NCBI GenBank assembly: GCA_045589215.1
Contig: JAZNOQ010000167.1
Location: forward strand, 1 to 5,288
DNA from: JAZNOQ01 sp045589215
GTDB taxonomy: Bacteria > Bacillota > Clostridia > Oscillospirales > CAG-272
Length of the DNA stretch: 5,288 nucleotides
Reading direction: 5' to 3'
The notes under the pieces are model-generated. The model was given only the letters and a program-made list of their open reading frames with translations. It did not search any database and had not been told where the DNA came from. A program made the position numbers and the translations under genes. The first letter of the stretch is position 1, and each line of letters opens with the position of its first letter. Positions 1 to 5,283 of the stretch are shown here, in pieces.

Positions 1-68
1 TCCGCAAGCTCCTCCTGTGACCAACCGTTCTTTTTACGAAGTCTGATGATCTTATCTGCTAAAATCAT
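1..68 (-). CDS. XRE-family helix-turn-helix transcriptional regulator, N-terminal fragment (cut by window edge)
   Basis: Only the first 22 codons lie in the window, and the gene continues beyond position 1. They read MILADKIIRLRKKNGWSQEE followed by LA. This is the characteristic opening of XRE/Cro-like DNA-binding domains: helix 1 with a basic face (IIRLRKK), then the N-G-W-S-Q-E-E-L-A segment that begins helix 2 of the helix-turn-helix. The ATG at 68-66 is fixed by a GAGGAGG Shine-Dalgarno at 83-77, eight bases upstream. In Clostridia this opening usually belongs to small regulators, often with an extra C-terminal membrane or sensor domain, but that part is not visible, so target and ligand cannot be stated. 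The gene has its own promoter-like sequence and is separated from the upstream PHP gene by a terminator, so it is probably its own unit. Autoregulation is common in the family but is not shown here. Confidence 0.85.
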   Translation of the reverse strand, partial: MILADKIIRLRKKNGWSQEELA

Positions 69-76
69 ATGTAATA

Positions 77-83
77 CCTCCTC
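77..83 (-). promoter_or_regulatory. Ribosome binding site of the XRE regulator
   Basis: On the minus strand the sequence is GAGGAGG, a near-perfect match to the anti-Shine-Dalgarno. It is followed by an 8-base spacer (TATTACAT) and the ATG at 68-66. This decides the start of the partial regulator gene. Confidence 0.85.
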
Positions 84-123
84 TTTCTATATTCACGGTG
101 AGATTTCCCTTCCCACTGTATTT

Positions 124-153
124 ATGATAGCACAAAAATCGGTTGCGTGCCAT
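124..153 (-). promoter_or_regulatory. Likely promoter of the XRE regulator (extended -10 type)
   Basis: Read on the minus strand, a -10 box TATCAT (129-124, five of six to consensus) is preceded by TGC, giving an extended -10 (TG-n-TATCAT). A plausible -35 ATGGCA (153-148, four of six) lies 18 bases upstream. Initiation would be expected near position 117, leaving a leader of roughly 50 bases before the ATG at 68 that includes the GAGGAGG site. This is motif matching only. A second candidate with a perfect TTGACA lies further upstream (178-150). Confidence 0.5.
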
Positions 154-178
154 AAAACAGCACCTTGCAATTTGTCAA
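150..178 (-). promoter_or_regulatory. Alternative upstream promoter-like sequence for the XRE regulator
   Basis: The minus strand carries a perfect -35 hexamer TTGACA (178-173). With a 17-base spacer the -10 position reads TTATGG (155-150), which is a poor match. It may be a second, weak start site, or the TTGACA may be incidental. It overlaps the -35 of the rightward promoter-like sequence described separately. Confidence 0.25.
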
Positions 179-200
179 GTGCGGGTTGCAGTTTTATAAA
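172..200 (+). promoter_or_regulatory. Rightward sigma-A-like promoter sequence without an obvious gene
   Basis: On the plus strand TTGTCA (172-177, five of six) is followed after exactly 17 bases by TATAAA (195-200, five of six). This is a good vegetative promoter by sequence. No credible plus-strand gene follows. A transcript would start near 207 and meet the bidirectional terminator at 253-298, giving an RNA of about 90-95 bases, or would read antisense into the 3' end of the PHP gene if termination failed. The A/T-rich intergenic context makes chance matches likely, so this is tentative. Confidence 0.35.
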
Positions 201-252
201 AGTCCACAATATGTGTTTTTTAGGATCCTCTCCATTCCATTATCATACCGTA

Positions 253-298
253 AAAATCCGCCCAAATGCTCGGTAAACCACGGGCTCGGGCGGATTTT
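253..298 (-). terminator. Rho-independent terminator of the PHP gene, probably bidirectional
   Basis: An 11-bp perfect inverted repeat, AAAATCCGCCC (253-263) and GGGCGGATTTT (288-298), encloses a 24-base loop. On the minus strand the second arm ends in a run of five T (256-252), and the stem starts 27 bases past the TAA stop of the large gene. On the plus strand the stem also ends in TTTT followed by GTTT, so it could stop rightward transcription as well. The loop contains a further short GC-rich pairing (268-272 with 281-285, one G-T wobble), which would shorten the effective loop. Confidence 0.85.
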
Positions 299-325
299 GT
301 TTCGCGCGGCACAGAGCCGCAAAAT

Positions 326-3300
326 TTAATTCTTTCTTCCGAGCGCCTTGATGATCGCGGCAGTCGCGGCAGCAGCGCCTGCGGCGGATGCAAGAGCAAG
401 CCCGACGGCGGATGCCTTCGTTACCTTTCTTGCGTTTGCCTTTCGCTCTGCCCTTGCAATACGCTTCTCGGCATGCTTTTCGCCCTTCACCTCTTCCTTC
501 TTTTCGAAGTAGAAGAAATCACGCGCCTTCTGCTCGTCGGTGATCACATCGGGAGTCGGTGCCCCTGTACTTGTGATCTTCGTCGCAGTACCCGTCATAT
601 TCGGGATATAGCGGTAGTAGATCACGTTTCCTACCTCGGAGTCCTTACCGCAGTCAAGGCCTATGTTGTAATTCACCCGTGCAAGCGTCGTTTCGGTATT
701 TACGACGTCGATACGGCACGCCTGCAAGGTTTCCTTGCCCGAAGAAATAACGTGAAGCTCTGTCACAAGAATATCCTTTCCTTCGACGAGATTCGTGTCG
801 TAGCGCGCATTGAAATCGTCAACGGTAAGAGGAGAACCCGCAGGTCTGCGCCAAACCACATAGGTCGAGCGCGGCAGGATCTTTACACCCTTGAGGGAGA
901 GGGTTGAATTCTCGTCGGGTGCTCTACCCGTTGAGTACCAGAGGCGCAAGGAAGCAGTTGCAAGATTAAGCTCCTTGTTCGTCGTGTTGAAGAGCTGAAC
1001 GTACGGGAAGGGATTTTCGATGACCGTTCCGTCAGGAAGCGTAACGGGTGCGGTATTCGGTGCGACCGCCGTAATATCAAGCGAAGACAGGAGCACGTAC
1101 GATACGCACTGCACGGTTCTTCCGTTCACCGTACCGCGTGCGATCGCAGTCACGCGGCGTCTGCGGGAAATATTCTGGAAGCGGCGCGTGACGCATACAC
1201 TGTCGCCCGCCTTGATCTTGTCGAGGTAGACCGTTTCAAGCGGCTTCGCGATTGCCTCATTGAAGCCGTCCGTGCCGCTGAGATAGAAGTCGACCTGCAG
1301 GTTCTTCACGGGTTCGTCACCGCTGTTATCGATCCGCACGGCTACGTCGTTCGGCTTTTCCTCTGAGAAGTCGTGGAAAACGCGTATGTGACGGATCGAC
1401 ATCGGATTTTCATATTCGACCCATACGGGAGCGGTTGCGGTATAGTGCTTATCCTGCAGAATGCGGACGTAATAGTAATCATACAGCGCGGGAAGCGTCA
1501 GATTCCAGACGTAGGAGGTCCTTGCACCGATATCCTCCTCGGCAACAACGATATTGTCCTCTGCAACGATCTGTAACGTACCGAGTCCGATCGTGTTTTC
1601 AGTCGTCACCTCCACAGAGATATCAAGCGTCTCGGGGTTCTTCAGCGTCGAGCCGAGCCACTGACCGTTCACCTTGTACTTCAGCTTCATGGTCTTATCG
1701 GAGGTGGTATAGGTGCGGCGAAGACGAAACGCCTCCATGATGTTTTCACGCGTCAAGGCAGGCGCAAGCACATATCCCGTCGAAGGTCTGTTCCCCCAAT
1801 TTCCGCCGTGGTTATCGCCGTTATACAAGGGCGTAGCGTGCCACCCCTTTGAAAGGATCATTGCGTATTCGCAGTCCTTCGATGCGCCGTTGATCTCCGA
1901 AAGTGCAACATTCTTCAACGCCTCGGGAGTCTGATGGCCGAACTCATCGAAGTTGCCCCACGCAAGCCCCGGGTGATTGAACATCGCAACTGCCTCGGGA
2001 TGACGCTCAAGATATTCGAACAGCTGCGGCATATCGATATGCCACGTATCGTGCAGGATATCGTCCGCGCCGATCACATTCATATGTCCCCAATGGCCGT
2101 TCGAGGTATTCCAGGTCATTTCCCAACCGTAGAGCGCGGCAAACCTTCCGGGCTCGTTGAAGTGATCCGCAACCTGCTTCTGCCGCTCGTACCCGCCGTC
2201 GTAGAGATAGTGGGAGTGCTCGGTTACGGCAAAGTAATCGGCACCGCCGACGTCACGGGCAAACGCGAGTGCCTGCTCGGGGAAGCCCACTCCGTCGCTT
2301 TCCATCGTATGCGAGTGAATCTCGCCGCGGTAGCAGTTCAGATCCTCACCGCTCGAGATCGAGAAATCCGACCGATACGAGGATTTGTTGCCAAGCAGAT
2401 CGTAGAGCAGGATTGAGATCGTATGGTCGCCGTAGGAAAGCGGCTTTACGGGCTGATATACCACTGCTCCGTCGTACCAGAACGCCTGCTTCGAAACGTC
2501 CTTCCCATCCACGTGCAGCTTCGACCTCAGTACGTTTACACCTGCGCGGTCCTCGTATGCAATGCGGATCTCGGGGATCAGATTGCCCTCGACCGCATAT
2601 CCGCGCGAGGGGGTGCAGGAAAGCACGGACGGGCCTGCGTTGTCATATAGCACACGACTATAGAGACAGGACTCCGAGCCGAGCGACGATTTACGCAGAC
2701 TGTCGCTTGCGGTAATATAATATTCAAATCGATCAAGCTTCGAGAGAAATGCGTACGGAACGGTCGCCTCGTACACGTCCTCCACGCCCTCGTTGTATGC
2801 ACGGAAGGTGCGGAAGGAACCGTCGTTATCTCTGACGTGAAGCTCTGCCTTCGTCACACAGCGATCGAGAACCGCAAATTTCATCACCATATCGCCCTTT
2901 GCAAGGTAATACGGGAGAACGGTCAAAGGAACGATCACAGGTGCTTCATCGTCCGTAAAATCGGGATATGCCTGTCTTGCATCAAATTCACCGGGCGTGA
3001 GAAGCTCTGCGGGAGAGAGCAAAACCGCCTTCTCGGGCGCATCGGGATCAAGTCCCCAAACCGACGAGCGGCGCGTAGGTGTTTCGAATGCACCCGGAAC
3101 GGTTCCGAGACCGTAGGTCATCGTGTGGAATGCCTCGGTTGCCTTCATGGCATCCCGTTTCGCAATTCCGAGAACCGTAGGGCTGACGCTGTGAAGAATC
3201 TTCGGTTCAAACGAACCGGGAGCCTCGACGTACCGTCCCTCCTCCTCGCTGTATACCGAATTCGCGAGCGGAATGACTTTCATTGTCGGATCATTGATCG

Positions 3301-3973
3301 TATGCGGGTAAGGATAGATCGCGCAGATGCCCGTGATAAAGGCTTCGGTTGTACCGAGCTCGGGTGCATCGTTCTGTGACACAACCGGGAAGAAGCGTAG
3401 GACCGCAAGCTCACCGGGCATAAGCATCGTTCCCTTTTCATTCGTGATCAGGACCTCGCGGAACGGTTCGTCATCGGTCAGCTCCTTTGCGTCTACTCGG
3501 ACGAGCTTATAGTCATACAGATCGACCGCACGGTCGGAGGGATTCATCACCTCGACGAATTTGATGCCTACATCAATGTCATTCTTTTTCAGGGGAAGCC
3601 TCGCGCCAAGCTCGGTAAATACGAGCGGGGGCATCTCGGCGTTCGAACGATTGTGCATATACGTGACCTCATGTGAGGCGATCTCCTTACCGTCTGCAAG
3701 GAGTGTATATACGAGCTGCTCGCTGTCCTCGGTCACGTCCGAAGGAACTTCTGCGGAAAAATACGCAAACGAGCCCTCCGCAAATACGGCGCGCTCCTCC
3801 TCCTTCATCGGAATGGGATCTGAAACGCCCTCCACCGAAACGGTAAGAGCGGGAAGCGTCATTCCCTCCTGCACAAGCGGAACAAGTGCCGACAGGACAA
3901 GTGCTCTTCCGCGCACTGCGCGCAAGGGAGCAGAGTGGTAAATCTGAATCGATACGGATTCTCTCATCTTCAT
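326..3973 (-). CDS. Large multidomain PHP-type metallohydrolase (CehA/McbA-like) with Ig-like and lamin-tail-like domains and an Ala-rich C-terminal tail
   Basis: The product is 1215 residues. The catalytic core, about 547-760, shows the PHP metal-binding motifs: H553-S-H555 in RGEIHSHTMESDG, TEHSH (584-588), GWE (616-618) with GHMN (629-632), FNHPG (665-669) and NGDNH (718-722, D720 and H722). All expected metal ligands appear intact, so it is probably an active phosphoesterase or related hydrolase; the substrate is unknown. Around it I infer an N-terminal beta domain (5-107), a lamin-tail-like domain starting near 115 (FVEVMNPSDRAVDLYDYKL), two Ig-like domains (350-445, 446-541), a beta domain (761-855), a CARDB-like domain (about 865-960) and a second lamin-tail-like domain (965-1128; YVQLFNTTNKELNL). 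The end is a K/R-rich stretch (1158-1186), a hydrophobic Ala-rich helix (about 1187-1209) and GRKN. No signal peptide is seen, and there is no earlier in-frame start before a TGA. A second ATG two codons in is equally possible. It is flanked by terminators, so it is likely monocistronic. Fold assignments outside the core are by eye. Confidence 0.9.
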   Translation of the reverse strand: MKMRESVSIQIYHSAPLRAVRGRALVLSALVPLVQEGMTLPALTVSVEGVSDPIPMKEEERAVFAEGSFAYFSAEVPSDVTEDSEQLVYTLLADGKEIASHEVTYMHNRSNAEMPPLVFTELGARLPLKKNDIDVGIKFVEVMNPSDRAVDLYDYKLVRVDAKELTDDEPFREVLITNEKGTMLMPGELAVLRFFPVVSQNDAPELGTTEAFITGICAIYPYPHTINDPTMKVIPLANSVYSEEEGRYVEAPGSFEPKILHSVSPTVLGIAKRDAMKATEAFHTMTYGLGTVPGAFETPTRRSSVWGLDPDAPEKAVLLSPAELLTPGEFDARQAYPDFTDDEAPVIVPLTVLPYYLAKGDMVMKFAVLDRCVTKAELHVRDNDGSFRTFRAYNEGVEDVYEATVPYAFLSKLDRFEYYITASDSLRKSSLGSESCLYSRVLYDNAGPSVLSCTPSRGYAVEGNLIPEIRIAYEDRAGVNVLRSKLHVDGKDVSKQAFWYDGAVVYQPVKPLSYGDHTISILLYDLLGNKSSYRSDFSISSGEDLNCYRGEIHSHTMESDGVGFPEQALAFARDVGGADYFAVTEHSHYLYDGGYERQKQVADHFNEPGRFAALYGWEMTWNTSNGHWGHMNVIGADDILHDTWHIDMPQLFEYLERHPEAVAMFNHPGLAWGNFDEFGHQTPEALKNVALSEINGASKDCEYAMILSKGWHATPLYNGDNHGGNWGNRPSTGYVLAPALTRENIMEAFRLRRTYTTSDKTMKLKYKVNGQWLGSTLKNPETLDISVEVTTENTIGLGTLQIVAEDNIVVAEEDIGARTSYVWNLTLPALYDYYYVRILQDKHYTATAPVWVEYENPMSIRHIRVFHDFSEEKPNDVAVRIDNSGDEPVKNLQVDFYLSGTDGFNEAIAKPLETVYLDKIKAGDSVCVTRRFQNISRRRRVTAIARGTVNGRTVQCVSYVLLSSLDITAVAPNTAPVTLPDGTVIENPFPYVQLFNTTNKELNLATASLRLWYSTGRAPDENSTLSLKGVKILPRSTYVVWRRPAGSPLTVDDFNARYDTNLVEGKDILVTELHVISSGKETLQACRIDVVNTETTLARVNYNIGLDCGKDSEVGNVIYYRYIPNMTGTATKITSTGAPTPDVITDEQKARDFFYFEKKEEVKGEKHAEKRIARAERKANARKVTKASAVGLALASAAGAAAATAAIIKALGRKN

Positions 3974-3976
3974 AAA

Positions 3977-3988
3977 ACCTTCCTCTCC
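3977..3988 (-). promoter_or_regulatory. Ribosome binding region of the PHP gene
   Basis: The minus strand reads GGAGAGGAAGGT followed by TTT and the ATG at 3973. GGAGAGG lies 8 bases from this ATG. The AAGG part lies 10 bases from the second in-frame ATG (3967-3965). Both starts are therefore served; I keep the first. No in-frame ATG, GTG or TTG occurs between it and the upstream in-frame TGA, so no longer N-terminus is available. Confidence 0.6.
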
Positions 3989-4023
3989 GGGTTTCTTCGT
4001 TATAGTCTTTCCACCGCTATGGA

Positions 4024-4052
4024 ATTTTTTTCAATTTAGACGAAATTGTCAA
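4024..4052 (-). promoter_or_regulatory. Candidate promoter of the PHP gene with overlapping inverted repeat
   Basis: A perfect -35 TTGACA (4052-4047 on the minus strand) lies just past the ftsZ terminator. At a 17-base spacing the -10 position is AAAAAT (4029-4024), only four of six to consensus. An inverted repeat CAATTT-n5-AAATTG (4048-4032 on the minus strand) overlaps the last base of the -35 and fills the spacer, as an operator would. A separate -10-like TATAAC (4004-3999) lacks a -35. The region is a reasonable place for a promoter, but the exact start is uncertain. Confidence 0.4.
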
Positions 4053-4056
4053 GAAC

Positions 4057-4098
4057 AAAAAGGACGGCTTCCCGCACAACTGCGTGAGGGAAACCGTC
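4057..4098 (-). terminator. Rho-independent terminator of ftsZ
   Basis: Read on the minus strand, GACGGTTTCCC (4098-4088) pairs with GGGAAGCCGTC (4073-4063) with a single position that is a G-U wobble on this strand but an A-C mismatch on the other. After a one-by-one internal mismatch the stem continues with CAC/GTG (4086-4084 with 4077-4075) closing a six-base loop. TCCTTTTTG follows, giving five T at 4061-4057. The wobble pattern and T tract both indicate leftward termination. It lies about 105 bases past the ftsZ stop. Confidence 0.9.
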
Positions 4099-4202
4099 TT
4101 TCTGCTCTTGCAAAAGCACACCGATCAACGATCCTATAAAGCTGAAACGGTCTCGCCTGCAGATATATACCTCTGTCTACCGAAGCAGAGAGAGAGATAG
4201 GA
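4099..4202 (-). other. Structured 3' untranslated region of ftsZ
   Basis: These roughly 104 bases lie between the ftsZ TGA and its terminator and hold no gene I can support. They contain a perfect 8-bp inverted repeat, GATCCTAT (4130-4137) and ATAGGATC (4197-4204), the latter overlapping the stop codon. Inside is a small hairpin, CTCTG (4171-4175) with CAGAG (4186-4190), whose loop on the transcribed strand includes CTTCGG. A (AG)5 dinucleotide run lies at 4187-4196, and a near-palindrome TGCTCTTGCAAAAGCA at 4103-4118. On the minus-strand RNA these could fold into one branched structure. No known RNA family was recognised. Confidence 0.4.
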
Positions 4203-5270
4203 TCAGCTCTTGAACGAACCGAAGCTGCCGAGAAGATCAAGGGGATCATCGCTCAGCTTTGCCTTCGGAGCGGGAGAAACGGGCTTTTGCTCAACCTTCT
4301 TCTGGTTGTCGTCGCTCTTCTCAAAACCGGTCGCGACGATGGTAATGCGCATCTCATCCTCAAGGCTCTCGTCGAATGCAACGCCCCAGATGATATCTGC
4401 ATCGGGATGCCCCTCTTCACCGATCAGCTCGGTTGCAACCGCAGCCTCCTCAAGTCCGAGGTCGGGCGATGCGGTGATCGAGATCAGGATGCGGGTAGCA
4501 CCCTTGATCGAGGTCTCAAGCAGGGGGCTTGCGATCGCAGCTTTTGCCGCTTCCTCAGCCTTATCCTTACCTGCACCGTAGCCAACGCCCATATGTGCAT
4601 AGCCTGCCGACTCCATAACGCGCTTTACGTCCGCAAAGTCAAGGTTGATATGTGCGGTCTCGGTGAGAAGATCGGAAATGCTCTGAACACCGCTGCGAAG
4701 AACGTCATCCGCAATGCCGAATGCGTTTGCAAGCGTGATCTTCGTATTGGTAATGAGACGGAGACGGTCGTTGGGAATCACGATCAGCGAGTCAACGTAC
4801 TGGCTCAGCTCTGCGATACCCTCCTCAGCCTGCTTCATTCTCTTCTTCAGCTCGAAGGAAAAGGGCTTGGTTACAACACCGATGGTCAGAATGCCGAGCT
4901 CACGTGCAACACGTGCAACAACGGGAGCTGCACCCGTACCCGTACCGCCGCCCATACCTGCGGTAACGAAGACCATATCTGCGCCGTTCAAAACCGCCTT
5001 GAGATCGTCGATCGACTCCTCCGCCGCGCGTTCACCCATTGCAGGATTTGCGCCTGCGCCGAGGCCCTTCGTGATTCTTTCACCGATCTGGACCTGATTC
5101 GGGATCTTCGACGTCTTCAGCGCCTGACGGTGGGTATTCACGCCGATAAATTCCACGCCCTTGACGCCGCTCTCTACCATACGGTTGACCGCGTTGTTAC
5201 CGCCGCCGCCAACACCGATCACCTTAATATTAACGCCACATTCCATACTCTCATCGTGTTCAAAAGTCAT
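4203..5270 (-). CDS. ftsZ: Cell division GTPase FtsZ
   Basis: FtsZ is the tubulin-like GTPase that polymerises at midcell to form the Z-ring and recruit the divisome. The product is 355 residues, slightly shorter than usual. The GTP-binding half shows GVGGGGNNAVNRM (19-31), LGAGANP (70-76) and the signature GMGGGTGTGAAP (105-116). The T7 catalytic loop INLDFADVK (208-216) keeps both aspartates (D211, D214). The C-terminal GTPase-activating half follows to about 316, then a short variable linker (about 317-340) and a tail ending DDPLDLLGSFGSFKS. Unusual points are NTHRQAL instead of the common NTDxQAL at 45-51, TAH in place of the usual PGL before the T7 loop, and a C-terminal peptide lacking the IPxFL core. 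The start is the ATG at 5270-5268, set by GGAGG eight bases upstream; an upstream in-frame TTG at 5285 overlaps that site. No ftsA or other division gene is visible. Its terminator separates it from the PHP gene. Confidence 0.98.
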   Translation of the reverse strand: MTFEHDESMECGVNIKVIGVGGGGNNAVNRMVESGVKGVEFIGVNTHRQALKTSKIPNQVQIGERITKGLGAGANPAMGERAAEESIDDLKAVLNGADMVFVTAGMGGGTGTGAAPVVARVARELGILTIGVVTKPFSFELKKRMKQAEEGIAELSQYVDSLIVIPNDRLRLITNTKITLANAFGIADDVLRSGVQSISDLLTETAHINLDFADVKRVMESAGYAHMGVGYGAGKDKAEEAAKAAIASPLLETSIKGATRILISITASPDLGLEEAAVATELIGEEGHPDADIIWGVAFDESLEDEMRITIVATGFEKSDDNQKKVEQKPVSPAPKAKLSDDPLDLLGSFGSFKS

Positions 5271-5278
5271 AATGGTTT

Positions 5279-5283
5279 CCTCC
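5279..5283 (-). promoter_or_regulatory. Ribosome binding site that fixes the ftsZ start
   Basis: The minus strand reads TTTGGAGGAAACCATTATG. GGAGG (5283-5279) is eight bases from the ATG at 5270. The in-frame TTG at 5285-5283 that would lengthen the protein by five residues shares a base with this site and has no room for its own, so the ATG is chosen. Confidence 0.9.

Noticed and set aside
135..153. A TGGCAC element that could be half of a sigma-54 promoter upstream of the XRE gene.
   Set aside because: The matching TTGC element at the required spacing is absent, while an extended -10 sigma-A-like site fits the region better.
329..430. A cell-wall sorting signal (LPxTG type) at the end of the PHP protein, suggested by the hydrophobic tail with terminal basic residues.
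   Set aside because: No LPxTG-like motif precedes the hydrophobic segment; the preceding region is a K/R-rich stretch instead, and there is no signal peptide.
266..907. A 213-codon open frame on the plus strand across the 3' end of the PHP gene.
   Set aside because: It lies wholly opposite the terminator and the well-supported PHP coding frame, starts inside the terminator loop, has no ribosome binding site, and its translation is Cys/Arg-rich with no recognisable motif.
1934..2416. A 160-codon open frame on the plus strand opposite the PHP catalytic domain.
   Set aside because: It is antisense to the most conserved part of the PHP gene, with no ribosome binding site and no family resemblance; the opposite-strand codon pattern explains it.
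3561..3941. A 126-codon Ser-rich open frame on the plus strand.
   Set aside because: Ser/Thr-rich antisense translations are what codons on the opposite strand produce; it lies fully within the PHP gene and has no start signals.
4049..4249. A 66-codon minus-strand frame overlapping the ftsZ 3' end and terminator.
   Set aside because: It runs through the terminator stem and has no convincing ribosome binding site. It was also checked as a possible frameshifted FtsZ tail, but it contains no IPxFL-like peptide.
4714..5097. A 127-codon open frame on the plus strand inside ftsZ, with Pro/Val repeats.
   Set aside because: It is the reverse-strand shadow of the GTP-binding region of ftsZ; the apparent repeats mirror the Gly-rich signature.
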